NCBI GenBank assembly: GCA_000482145.1
Contig: AUXH01000472.1
Location: 1-15,100 of the forward strand
Origin: Strigomonas culicis
Lineage: Eukaryota; Euglenozoa; Kinetoplastea; Trypanosomatida; Trypanosomatidae
Direction: 5' to 3'
DNA: 15,100 nt
Below are positions 1 through 7,601 of the stretch, piece after piece. The position numbers and the translations under genes were made by a program. Numbering within the stretch: the first letter of the stretch is position 1; every line of letters begins with the position of its first letter. A model generated the notes under the pieces. The model was not told where the DNA came from. It did not search any database and was given only the letters and a program-made list of their open reading frames with translations.

Positions 1-265
1 GGGGGGGGGGCGCGGGGTTCCTTTGCCCGCGCCGGTGCCGGCGGGCTGGGCCCTTTGCGATAAGTCGGCGTCCCTTTGGCCTGGGGGCGGGGTTGGCTCG
101 GCGGGCGGCCTTCGCGGCCCCCCCGCCACCGTGCCCCCCTCGCAAGGGAAGGGGTCGCCCCATGCGCACGTGCGCATACCGTGCGGTGTGGACTTACAAG
201 GCGGTGGGTTTATACGATGGAATTTATATGTATCACCGGGGGCGTGTGGTGCTTTCAAGTATAAT
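1..265. other. GC-rich block at the left edge, no gene recognised
   Basis: The first 265 or so bases are strikingly G/C-rich and begin with a run of ten G, then pass abruptly into T/A-rich spacer. Short open frames run through it in several phases, but they are Pro/Gly/Arg-rich, lack a recognisable domain and are what any GC-rich stretch yields, so I do not call a gene. It holds a possible hairpin around 103-123 (GGG.GGCC / GGCC.CCC arms around a TTCGC loop) and a perfect 16-base palindrome at 162-177. It could be the 3' end or UTR of an upstream gene, a low-complexity genomic island, or a contig-edge artefact; the leading G run favours caution. Confidence 0.5.
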
Positions 266-610
266 CCACATTGTATATGTAGAATATTCTCGCTGTTATT
301 AAGGACTGGCGTTGTGTATTTTTTTTGTTGTTATTATTACTAAGCGGTTCATTCTTTTTGTTTTTGCCATTCCTTTTTTTTTTCCTTACAGCGCAAAAAT
401 TAAAGAAAAGAGTGCTTTTTTTTTTGACATGTCATTATTTATATACAGATAGATTCCCTGCTCTTTGTGTTTTTTTTCTTTTCCTTTGATACATTTAATA
501 CCTTGTTTTCAAACTGTGATGTTATTCTAGCTTTATTTGTGTAGTTTATACTATTATTTTTCTGTCTCCTCCCCCCCTCTTATTTATTTTTACTGTTGTT
601 CTATTTGCTG

Positions 611-633
611 TTATTATTATTATTATTATTATT
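611..633. repeat. (TTA)n microsatellite
   Basis: About seven tandem TTA units in the spacer before CLP1, just upstream of the T tract that probably guides trans-splicing. Confidence 0.85.
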
Positions 634-649
634 GTTAAATAAACTGCTA

Positions 650-682
650 TCTTTTTTTTTCTTTTAAAAATAAATTTATAAG
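650..682 (+). promoter_or_regulatory. Candidate trans-splice acceptor for CLP1
   Basis: A run of T with one C at 650-665 is followed by the first AG at 681-682. Splicing there would leave a 39-nt 5'UTR with no ATG before 722. Later AGs at about 708-709 and 719-720 are alternatives, the last leaving almost no leader. The A-rich stretch between the tract and the AG makes this the least certain acceptor in the window. Confidence 0.4.
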
Positions 683-721
683 TTTTGTGTCTGTCACTAC
701 TGGAAATAGATTTGCGTTAGA

Positions 722-2032
722 ATGGAAGCGGAAGATGATAATTGCGTCAACATAGTATTAATACCGAATAGTGAATTAGTTATTATTGTCCCCTTGGATG
801 AGCCGAAAGGCGGTTCAACCGTAAAGGTGATGCCCAACACGGGCTATGGAAAGCCACGTGTGGAGGTGTACGGAGCCCCTTTAATTGTAGATGTTACATA
901 CACCCTTCTTCCTGGTAAGACAATAAACATATATTCATGGTCAAAGTCTCATTTGCGTATCGAGGGCTCACCGCAACTACGAAAAAATATTTATCGGGGC
1001 CCACCACACTCTATTGTGCGTCCTGTGGTTGAATATCATTGCTATTTGCATGCGAGGCGCAAGGAGGCAGAAAAGGAAAATAAAATTGGACCAGTCGCTC
1101 TAATTTGTGGTAGTCATATATGTAATAAAGCTGCTGTAGCTAAAACGTTATGCAGCTACGCTGCGCGCCTCCAGTGGAAACCACTCCTGGTTGACATGGA
1201 TCCCGGTGTCAGTCAATTGTTCTCTTTACCAGGCGCTATTTCTGCTGGGATTGTTGAGTATCCCATAACAATTGATGAAGTTGTGGAATTGTCACTCGCC
1301 TCCATTTCTTACTTTGTGGGTGTGACGGAGCCGCAGCGCCTTGACAACAATGGAGAAATGTCCATGTATGCACCGTACGTTCATTATACTGGTGTACTAT
1401 CGCAGCTGATGCGGGACCGCTTATCAAAACAAATAGACAACATTTACGGTTGGAGTGGTGCAATTATTATTTTACCTGAGTTGCAGGACAATTCGGGGGT
1501 GAATTTTGTGTCCGATATTATTTATCAATGTGGTGTGACGCACGTTTTGTGTGTAGATGATGATTTTATGTTTAATAAAATATATACGCGATGGGGTATG
1601 GATGAAAAGCTGGGCGTTGTTGTGGACAGCGTGTCGCATAACTTTACGGCCACAACTCCATACCCACAGGATCTCATGCTACCCAAACGTTACGCCGAAT
1701 ATTTTCACGGTACAGGTTCCACAATTTTGTCGCCATCACAATGGTCAAAGCCATTGCACAGTATTGAAGTGCTTGAAATTAGAGAGAAGGATGACCAAGC
1801 AACATTGGTGCAGCTCGAGCGTGATGCACTGCCGGGCCTCGTCGGCCGCATTGGAGCACTTTTTCAAACACAAGGCTCGGAAGTAACCATTTTGCAAAAG
1901 TCACCCTTTGTATTTGTGCGAGTGCAATCGGTCAATGCTGAGGGTATCACATTTTTAACCACGACACATTACACGTTCTCGTCCGAAAAACTAACGTTAA
2001 TCGTTGGCGAAGCTCGTTGGATTACTAGCTAA
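722..2032 (+). CDS. CLP1: CLP1-like pre-mRNA 3'-end processing factor with degenerate P-loop
   Basis: The 436-residue protein has the layout of CLP1, the factor that joins the pre-mRNA cleavage/polyadenylation machinery in the nucleus; in trypanosomatids 3' cleavage is coupled to trans-splicing of the next gene. Visible are a Clp1-type N-terminal beta domain (residues ~10-85, with the pattern VEVYGAPL...LLPGKTINIYSWSKSHLRIEG), a central P-loop domain (~120-330) and a C-terminal beta domain (~340-436). A family landmark like the REYFYG motif appears as AEYFHG. The Walker A segment is eroded: G130-SHIC-N135-K136-A137, so only the first Gly and the Lys of GxxxxGK[S/T] remain. The Walker B-like VDMDPG (157-162) is present, but the Gln usually following the Gly is Val. 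CLP1 proteins can be polynucleotide kinases (animals) or bind ATP without kinase activity (yeast); loss of GK[S/T] here argues against a kinase. NOL9/Grc3 is the main alternative; the overall pattern fits CLP1 better. Codon use is AT-leaning compared with genes to the right. Confidence 0.8.
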   Translation: MEAEDDNCVNIVLIPNSELVIIVPLDEPKGGSTVKVMPNTGYGKPRVEVYGAPLIVDVTYTLLPGKTINIYSWSKSHLRIEGSPQLRKNIYRGPPHSIVRPVVEYHCYLHARRKEAEKENKIGPVALICGSHICNKAAVAKTLCSYAARLQWKPLLVDMDPGVSQLFSLPGAISAGIVEYPITIDEVVELSLASISYFVGVTEPQRLDNNGEMSMYAPYVHYTGVLSQLMRDRLSKQIDNIYGWSGAIIILPELQDNSGVNFVSDIIYQCGVTHVLCVDDDFMFNKIYTRWGMDEKLGVVVDSVSHNFTATTPYPQDLMLPKRYAEYFHGTGSTILSPSQWSKPLHSIEVLEIREKDDQATLVQLERDALPGLVGRIGALFQTQGSEVTILQKSPFVFVRVQSVNAEGITFLTTTHYTFSSEKLTLIVGEARWITS

Positions 2033-2154
2033 TCATGTATATTTATATCTATCATACATTACAATGAAAAGTTCCAATTATACTATTTATTATAGCGAGA
2101 AGAACGAGTATATAAATAATAAGTGAACAATTACATGATAATTAGTTGAAAGAG

Positions 2155-2172
2155 TAATAATAATAATAATAA
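2155..2172. repeat. (TAA)6 microsatellite
   Basis: Six tandem TAA units in the CLP1-VPS33 spacer. Related AAT/TTA runs occur at about 2340-2360 and 611-633, so trinucleotide A/T repeats are concentrated in the left part of the window. Confidence 0.85.
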
Positions 2173-2339
2173 CAAATACATTAGGTGTTATTAATCATGT
2201 TGATAATCATGCATGCACCACAGCAACAATAATCATAACAAAACACACAAAAAATAGTAAATAATAATTATTATAATTAATGATAATAATAGTAACACCA
2301 AATAACAATAATAAAATATTAACATAAAGGGGAAACAAC

Positions 2340-2360
2340 AATAATAATAATAATAATAAT
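2340..2360. repeat. (AAT)n microsatellite
   Basis: About seven tandem AAT units followed closely by a C run and an A run. It lies in the probable 3'UTR of CLP1 or the untranscribed-looking spacer after it. Confidence 0.85.
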
Positions 2361-2554
2361 CATACCCCCCCCTCAAAAAAAAATCTTACATTCATATGAA
2401 CACTGCACTTCACTGACCACATTTGTTGTATCTGTAACAATAATAAGATTTTCATTTGCATATATATATATTTTCGCATATCTATTTTTGAACACACCTT
2501 TTCACGGATTCATATTAACACAAACAAGTGTATATCTAGTAAGTATGTTCTGCT

Positions 2555-2623
2555 CATTTTTTTTGTCCCTCTCGCTCCTTCGCATTATTCTTCCTTTATT
2601 ATTATTATTGTTTTAAAATACAG
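2555..2623 (+). promoter_or_regulatory. Trans-splice acceptor for VPS33
   Basis: A pyrimidine-rich stretch (T run at ~2557-2564, then CCCTCTCGCTCC and TTCTTCCTTT) leads to CAG at 2621-2623. Splicing there gives a 26-nt leader whose first ATG is the VPS33 start at 2650. Confidence 0.65.
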
Positions 2624-2649
2624 ATTGCATATATATATATTTTTCAAAC

Positions 2650-4443
2650 ATGGACATGCAATCATCTATTTCTAAGCAAAAAGATATAGGGACGAACGAT
2701 GTTATCTTCTCCGAAGTGCAAAACGTGATGACGAAACTAGAGGCTGCTGAGGGGTCCAGTATTTTTTTTATTGACAAGTGTGTCTACATGGCGTTTCGGT
2801 ATCTAGGACTTTTAAAGAGTCTTTTCGAAAACAAAAAAGAAATCATTGGACATTTTATGCTCAGTGAAACAATTGATTACCTGCCAGCAGATCAGTTGAT
2901 TTATTTTGTTTCGCCTGATCTAGATAATCTGCGGTCTTTAGTTGTGCATATACTATCGTATACAAAGCGGTTTCCCTCGGCCGTACCGCATATCTATTTT
3001 GTGCCCCATAAACCGTTAATTGTGGAGCAGGTCTTGGATGAAGAGTACAAGTTATTTCAGGCATTCCCGAAGCTAAAGCTGGAAGAGCTGGATGTGGACA
3101 TGTTTTTCCTCGAAGCGAATCGAATGAGCATGGAGGTACCAAAAGCCTTCTATCGCCTGTACGCTAGTGGCGACATTACACCGCTTACATGGGCAGCGCG
3201 TGGCATACTGAAGCTCCAAGCGACGCGGTATGGCGCCATCCCGTGTATACGTGGCAAAGGCGAGCAAGCTGCACAGGTTGTGCGCATGCTGCGTGGCCTG
3301 CAAAATGAGGTGGGAAAACAATTCTTGACGGAAATTGCGCCAGAAATCGACACGTTACTCATTCTTGATCGTTCACTGGATTTTGTCACACCTCTTCTGA
3401 CGCAGCTCACGTACGAAGGGCTGCTGGACGAGCTGTACGGCATTAACGCCTGTGAGGTTTGCTTTCCTTTCAGCATTAGCGAAAGCGCCCACGTGGGGGA
3501 CGGTGTGGAACTTACCAACCGAGATAAGGTGTTTGCTGAACTACGTGACAAGAACTTCAGCAGCGTGGGCACTTGTCTGTACCAAAAATCGGTTTGGGTG
3601 AAACAGAATTACGAGAAGCGCAAAGATGTGCAGCAGCTCAAGGAGCTCAAGGAGTTTATCAAGGTACTACCCGAGATGCAAGAGTATCACCAACGAGTTG
3701 GCATGCATACGAGCATTGCCACGGAGGTAGGCCGTGTCACACAAGATTTTAACTTTGGTAAACGTATAGAAATGGAACACAATCTTATTCAGCAGAATAA
3801 TGTGAAGGATGTTTTTGAATACATTGAAGATTTAGTGTTCCGAAAGGAGCCATTGCCGTCGGTGTTGCGAATTCTCTGCTTGTATTCCATGATCAACGGC
3901 CTCAAATTAAAGGTGTACGAGTCGATCAAGGAGAGCATGATGCTCGTGTATGGCATCCCGCAGATCATGAGCGTCTTCTTTAATCTGGAGCGGTGCGGGC
4001 TGCTGGCAGTCGCGGACGGCCGACCGACAGTGGTGCCGAACTACAGCCATGTCCGAAAAGTGTTTCAGACGTGGTGCCAGCATCTGAATGAGGAGCAGCC
4101 CAACGACATTGCTTACACCTACAGCGGCTATGCGCCTCCCCTCGCGCGACTCGTCGACTCGCTGATTGGAAACCCTCGATCCTGGGGATCTGGCAACAGC
4201 CTTGTCGACCAGCTGCCAGGTCCGAAGGAGGAGTTGACGAGCCACATCGATCTGCCCACCGCTTCCAAAAGGGTCATGGTATTTGTAGTAGGTGGCATCA
4301 CCGCCGGCGAGGCAAGTGCACTGCGCTTTGTCGAGTCTCAGCTCACACGTGCCGGGCACTGTAATGAGATGATCATCGCGTCCACAGACATCACGAATGG
4401 GAACCGGCTCATGGACTCTCTTATTCCCTTTGCAAGCATGTGA
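2650..4443 (+). CDS. VPS33: VPS33, SM-family subunit of HOPS/CORVET tethering complexes
   Basis: The 597-residue protein is a Sec1/Munc18 (SM) family member of full length for VPS33 (about 600 residues). SM proteins clasp SNARE bundles and promote membrane fusion; VPS33 does this as part of the HOPS and CORVET complexes at late endosomes and the lysosome/vacuole. Assignment to VPS33 rather than VPS45, STXBP/Sec1 or SLY1 rests on the central block LLILDRSLDFVTPLLTQLTY followed by EGLLDELYGI, on LRDKNFSSVG, on the pattern HTSIA...VT, on TYSGYAPPLARL near residue ~490 and on the C-terminal FVVGGITAGEASALRF (~550-570) with ASTDITNG near the end. The ATG at 2650 is the first after the acceptor; a second Met at residue 3 is possible but makes little difference. 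No truncation or frameshift is visible. G/C-ending codons rise along the gene (19 of the first 40, 27 of the last 40). Confidence 0.93.
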   Translation: MDMQSSISKQKDIGTNDVIFSEVQNVMTKLEAAEGSSIFFIDKCVYMAFRYLGLLKSLFENKKEIIGHFMLSETIDYLPADQLIYFVSPDLDNLRSLVVHILSYTKRFPSAVPHIYFVPHKPLIVEQVLDEEYKLFQAFPKLKLEELDVDMFFLEANRMSMEVPKAFYRLYASGDITPLTWAARGILKLQATRYGAIPCIRGKGEQAAQVVRMLRGLQNEVGKQFLTEIAPEIDTLLILDRSLDFVTPLLTQLTYEGLLDELYGINACEVCFPFSISESAHVGDGVELTNRDKVFAELRDKNFSSVGTCLYQKSVWVKQNYEKRKDVQQLKELKEFIKVLPEMQEYHQRVGMHTSIATEVGRVTQDFNFGKRIEMEHNLIQQNNVKDVFEYIEDLVFRKEPLPSVLRILCLYSMINGLKLKVYESIKESMMLVYGIPQIMSVFFNLERCGLLAVADGRPTVVPNYSHVRKVFQTWCQHLNEEQPNDIAYTYSGYAPPLARLVDSLIGNPRSWGSGNSLVDQLPGPKEELTSHIDLPTASKRVMVFVVGGITAGEASALRFVESQLTRAGHCNEMIIASTDITNGNRLMDSLIPFASM

Positions 4444-4560
4444 TGTGTTGTTTCTTTCTTGTTTTTTTCCTCTTCTCTTTGCCACACGCACTATGCGAAC
4501 TACATGATGACAAGATTGAATATGAGACTAAGCATGGACTGTAATGTCATTTCCACGCAT

Positions 4561-4656
4561 CTTTTTTTTTTCTTCTTCTTCCCTTTCCTCCTTGTTTTTT
4601 CTATTCCCTTATCTTCACTACCTCTCACCCCCCCCCCCGCTTCACTTTCACCGCAG
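4561..4656 (+). promoter_or_regulatory. Trans-splice acceptor for the J-protein gene
   Basis: A nearly pure pyrimidine tract with a T run (~4562-4570), CTTCTTCTTCC and an 11-base C run (4628-4638) leads to CCGCAG with AG at 4655-4656. The resulting 71-nt leader contains no ATG before 4728. This also rules out an in-frame GTG just at the AG as the start. Confidence 0.8.
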
Positions 4657-4727
4657 TGGCTGATCTATCTACGTTAACCGACGTATCTCTACATTGTAGT
4701 ATATACATATATACACCATCCACCCAA

Positions 4728-5849
4728 ATGAGCGGCAGAACCATACGTTGCTACTACGAGGTCCTCGAGGTGGAGCGCAAGGCTACGTCAGACGAGATAC
4801 GAAGTGCGTACAAGAAGAAATCCCTGCAGTATCACCCGGACCGCAACTACGGCAACACGGAAGAGGCCGCCGTCAAGTTCAAAGAAGTCCAGAATGCGTA
4901 CACGGTTCTTAGTGACGTCAACGAGAGGGCATGGTACGACGCACACAGAGAGTCCATCCTCCGCGGCGGCGACGGCTCCTGCGACCCAGACGAGATCAAC
5001 CTGTACGCGTACTTCAGCGCGAGCTGCTACGACGGTTATGAGGACGATGAGGGCGGCTTCTACGCCGTCTACCGGAAGGTGTTCGACACTCTCATCGAGG
5101 AGGAGGGCGACTACGAGAGCCGCGCAAAGAGCTGGCCCACCTTTGGCGACAGCGGCTCGGCGTGGGCGGATGTGCAAAAATTCTACACCCACTGGCGTAA
5201 CTTCAGCACGGTGAAGCACTTTGCGTGGAAGGACGAGTACAAGGTCAACGAGATGGAGGACCGCTACACGCGCCGGGCGGCGGACCGCATCAACCAGAAG
5301 GCACGTAGCTCCGCGAAGAAGGAGTACGTGCAGAACGTGCAGAGCCTCGCGCAGTTCGTGTATCGTCGCGACCCACGTGTGAAGGCCGAGCTGGAGCGCC
5401 AAGAGCAGGAGAACGCGGCCAAGGAGGAGGAGCAACAGCGTCGCGACGCCGATCGTCAGCGCAAGCGCAGAGCCGCGAATGAGAAGATGTGGGCGGAGGC
5501 CGCGGAGAAGGAGGAGCGCGAGGAGGAGGAGCGGGCCGCCCGCGGCGAGACCATGGACGGGTCCGTGCTGGAGATGCTGTATGAGAAGCAGCGCAAGGCA
5601 CAGGAAGAGCAGAAGCGCGGCGCCGCCACTGGTGACGACGAGGGCGGCGCGGCGTCCCTCAACTGCCCCGCGTGCAAGAAGCGCTTCAAAACAAGCAACC
5701 AGTTCAAGGAGCACGTCAACAGCAACAAGCACAAAACCAAACTGAAGCAGTTGGCCAGCAAGGGAATCGATGTGGAGGCGCTGATGAAGGGTGACGCTGC
5801 AACGGAGGAGAGAGACACCCCCGCAGACGACGCAAATACCGACGCGTGA
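4728..5849 (+). CDS. JJJ1: J-domain and U1-type zinc-finger protein, JJJ1/DNAJC21 family
   Basis: The 373-residue protein opens with a J domain (~8-72) carrying the HPD motif at 36-38 that stimulates Hsp70 ATPase. It continues with the family-specific middle region containing the WPTFGDSGSAWADVQKFYTHW segment and an Arg/Lys/Glu-rich charged helix (~210-300). A U1-like C2H2 finger follows with C313, C316, H329 and H335. This order is that of yeast Jjj1 and human DNAJC21, cytosolic cochaperones that with Hsp70 release late assembly factors (Arx1/Alb1 in yeast) from the pre-60S ribosomal subunit. I infer the same role. Only one zinc finger is seen, whereas human DNAJC21 has two. The tail (~345-373) is short and acidic. 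The start is the first ATG after the acceptor and places the J domain at the N terminus as in the family. Codon use is GC-rich (30 of the first 40 codons end in G or C). Confidence 0.88.
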   Translation: MSGRTIRCYYEVLEVERKATSDEIRSAYKKKSLQYHPDRNYGNTEEAAVKFKEVQNAYTVLSDVNERAWYDAHRESILRGGDGSCDPDEINLYAYFSASCYDGYEDDEGGFYAVYRKVFDTLIEEEGDYESRAKSWPTFGDSGSAWADVQKFYTHWRNFSTVKHFAWKDEYKVNEMEDRYTRRAADRINQKARSSAKKEYVQNVQSLAQFVYRRDPRVKAELERQEQENAAKEEEQQRRDADRQRKRRAANEKMWAEAAEKEEREEEERAARGETMDGSVLEMLYEKQRKAQEEQKRGAATGDDEGGAASLNCPACKKRFKTSNQFKEHVNSNKHKTKLKQLASKGIDVEALMKGDAATEERDTPADDANTDA

Positions 5850-6166
5850 GTGGAGGTGCACCCATGTGCTTTCGCCGTTATGGCTACTGTTATAATAATC
5901 ATTGCTAATGTGACGTTTAAATAATTGATTAGAAACTAAATCGATATCCATACATGAATGTACACCACGTCTGTCTTTTTCTTCTGCGTTGTGCCTTTTA
6001 TTATTATGCTGCACTCCTTTTTTTTTTGTGTTACGTGCAACGTAGTTGTTTTATTCTCTTCTCCCTCTTTCTCTACATTTTTGTCTCCCTCTCTTTTTTG
6101 TTTTTCCTTCTTTTTGTCAGTGAGCAGTATTAATAATTCCAGCGACAGGTTTTGATCTTTGCGTCG
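5850..6166. other. Spacer between J-protein gene and PACRG
   Basis: About 270 bases of 3'UTR and acceptor sequence plus the PACRG leader. The left half is AT-rich; the right half (about 5980-6120) is dominated by T and CT runs. No RNA gene or open frame with recognisable content was seen. Confidence 0.65.
6018..6120 (+). promoter_or_regulatory. Trans-splice acceptor for PACRG
   Basis: A long pyrimidine tract (T run at ~6018-6027 and nearly continuous T/C at ~6051-6117) ends in GTCAG with AG at 6119-6120. The 46-nt leader has no ATG until 6167. This is one of the strongest acceptors in the window. Confidence 0.8.
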
Positions 6167-7084
6167 ATGAGCTACGAGATAGAACCCATTGTGAAGGGCA
6201 CCAAGAAGGACCCTTCCGTCCGCATCTATAACAAGGCGGCGGGCAAGTCCCCGTTCGGTGCCTTCCCTCCGGGCTACGGGATCAAAAATACTTCCGGTAG
6301 TGCCAACGCAGAGGACGCGGACGCCGCTGCCGCCGCCGCAGGGAAAGCCCGCTTCGCCTACCAAGCCAAAAAGACTGGATTTGGCGGTGCCACCAGCTCC
6401 CTGCACAAGGGGAAGGCTAGAGAGACGAACGACGAGGCCTTCTCCGTGAATGCCACCGGCAAGAGCAAGCCGCCCAAGGCCGGCGCCTTCAAGAAGCGCA
6501 GCATCCCCTCGACGGAGTTCCGCCGCTACTACGATCGCGGCGACCTCCCCGTCTCTATCGCCCACGGTAGCCGCTCCTCCGTGGACTGGAAGGTAGAGGT
6601 GGAGAAGCTGGACTACCACCACTACCTCCCCATCTTCTTCGACGGCATACGCGAGACGGAAGAGCCCTACATGTTCCTCGCGCGGCAGGGCTGCTTGGAC
6701 CTCCTCGATCGCGGCGGCCCCAAGATCCTCCCGACCATCCCGCAGCTCATCATCCCGCTCAAGACGGCCCTCAACACCCGCCACCCCGACATTGTGGCGG
6801 CCACCCTCCGCATCATCCAGCAGTTAGTGGTTAGCGGCGACCTCATCGGCGAGGCCCTCGTCCCCTACTACCGACAGATCCTGCCCATCTTCAATCTCTT
6901 CAAGAACGTCCACAAGAAGCGGGCGTGCAGTGATGCCGTGGACTTTGGCCAGCGCAAGAACGAGGATATCGGAGACTTGGTGAACGAAACGTTGCAGCTA
7001 CTGGAGACGCACGGCGGCGAGGATGCCTACATTAACATCAAGTACATGGTCCCTAGTTACGAGAGCTGTATCTTCAACAATTGA
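6167..7084 (+). CDS. PACRG: PACRG, parkin co-regulated protein of the axonemal inner junction
   Basis: The 305-residue protein ends in a typical PACRG domain from about residue 116 to the C terminus. It starts near FRRYYDRGDLPVSI and shows the blocks LDYHHYLPIFFDGIRE, LPTIPQLIIPLKTALNTR, LVPYYRQILPIFNLF and INIKYMVPSYESCIFN at the very end. PACRG is an alpha-helical repeat protein that, with FAP20, forms the inner junction between A and B tubules of axonemal doublets, so a role in the flagellum is expected. The first ~115 residues are low-complexity, rich in Lys, Ala and Gly with an Ala run near ~60, and resemble the variable N-terminal extension of the family. The ATG at 6167 is the first after the acceptor; an upstream in-frame TTG is not a plausible start in these organisms. 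Trypanosomes can carry more than one PACRG paralogue and I cannot tell which this is. Confidence 0.94.
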   Translation: MSYEIEPIVKGTKKDPSVRIYNKAAGKSPFGAFPPGYGIKNTSGSANAEDADAAAAAAGKARFAYQAKKTGFGGATSSLHKGKARETNDEAFSVNATGKSKPPKAGAFKKRSIPSTEFRRYYDRGDLPVSIAHGSRSSVDWKVEVEKLDYHHYLPIFFDGIRETEEPYMFLARQGCLDLLDRGGPKILPTIPQLIIPLKTALNTRHPDIVAATLRIIQQLVVSGDLIGEALVPYYRQILPIFNLFKNVHKKRACSDAVDFGQRKNEDIGDLVNETLQLLETHGGEDAYINIKYMVPSYESCIFNN

Positions 7085-7454
7085 GAGGCACGTCCGGCTA
7101 GTCATGTCGAAAGAAACTGGGAGGACTTTTTCACACCCCTCCTCAACGAGATAAGATCTATATACATCTGCATTTGTATTTTGAAAAGAAAAAAAAAAAC
7201 GGAAAGAAAGAAAGACGGATAAAAACTCAAAACACCTTTTCTTTGCTTTTCTTTCGTTCCTTTCCTTCTTATCTTTTAAGGATGTATTTATGTAAATAAG
7301 GAATCTGTACTTAGAGTCTATTGACTAGAATGTTATTATTATATGCATTTCTTTTCCTTTTGTGTTCTTGTTTTGGTTGCTTCAGTATGTAACATGCTTG
7401 TTTTGATTCTCTTTTCCTTTCGAAGAGGTTATTCTTTGGATACGCGTATCATTA

Positions 7455-7461
7455 TCTCTCC

Positions 7462-7505
<44 letters not shown>
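7455..7505. repeat. Adjacent (CT)n and (CA)n microsatellites
   Basis: A CT dinucleotide run (about 7455-7480) passes directly into an AC run (about 7481-7504). The CT half is likely to act as the polypyrimidine tract of the CSN2 acceptor about 30 bases downstream. Confidence 0.9.
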
Positions 7506-7535
7506 TCAATCTCTTCATTGCCCCGTTATCTGCAG
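7455..7535 (+). promoter_or_regulatory. Trans-splice acceptor for CSN2
   Basis: The CT tract and CA repeat are followed by TCTTCATTGCCCCGTTATC and CTGCAG, with AG at 7534-7535. The 66-nt leader has no ATG before 7602. The intervening CA repeat is an unusual insertion between tract and AG. Confidence 0.65.
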
Positions 7536-7601
7536 GTATATATCGTGTATTTCTTGTTATTAATCTAACACTTCTCTTTTCTTTTCTGTCATTTTGCTCC
7601 G

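Larger units (their letters stand above)
266..721. other. T-rich intergenic spacer upstream of CLP1
   Basis: This stretch has long T runs, a (TTA)n microsatellite at about 611-633 and a T-rich tract at 650-665. It contains no open frame with recognisable content. It probably holds the 3'UTR and polyadenylation region of a gene to the left, then the acceptor region and 5'UTR of the CLP1-like gene. Its composition matches the other spacers of the window rather than coding sequence. Confidence 0.6.
2033..2649. other. AT-rich spacer with TAA/AAT microsatellites
   Basis: This 617-base spacer is extremely AT-rich and non-coding. It contains (TAA)6 at about 2155-2172, an AAT run at about 2340-2360 and AT dinucleotide runs near 2460-2473 and 2629-2641, plus C and A homopolymers near 2366-2382. 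It should carry the 3'UTR and poly(A) region of CLP1 and the acceptor of VPS33. I see no RNA gene in it. Confidence 0.7.
7085..7601. other. Spacer between PACRG and CSN2
   Basis: This region holds a purine-rich stretch at about 7180-7220 (A run, then GAAA repeats), T-rich sequence, and the CT and CA microsatellites described separately. A frame is open through much of the second half but its translation is simple Ser/Leu/His repeat, so it is not called. It should contain the PACRG 3'UTR and the CSN2 acceptor. Confidence 0.65.

Noticed and set aside
23..343. Plus-strand open frame of 106 codons at the left edge
   Set aside because: The start codon context is ordinary, the product is Pro/Gly-rich then ends in Phe/Tyr from T runs, and other frames are equally open; it looks like chance in GC-rich sequence.
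2650..4443. VPS45 as the identity of the SM-family gene
   Set aside because: The central TQLTYEGLLDELYGI, the TYSGYAPPL block and the C-terminal GGITAGEASALRF are VPS33 features, and the length matches VPS33.
4656..4727. GTG, TTG or similar upstream in-frame starts for the J-protein, PACRG, PEX2 and small membrane-protein genes
   Set aside because: Non-ATG starts are not expected in trypanosomatid nuclear genes, and in each case the first ATG after the acceptor matches the family N terminus or is the only ATG in the leader.
4788..6014. Long minus-strand open frame of 408 codons opposite the J-protein gene
   Set aside because: It is a mirror of a GC-rich coding region with a clear J domain and zinc finger on the plus strand; its product is Leu/Val/Arg-rich with no domain.
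5936..6784. Minus-strand open frame of 282 codons opposite PACRG
   Set aside because: It overlaps a confidently identified PACRG gene and its product is low complexity ending in poly-Lys from a T tract.
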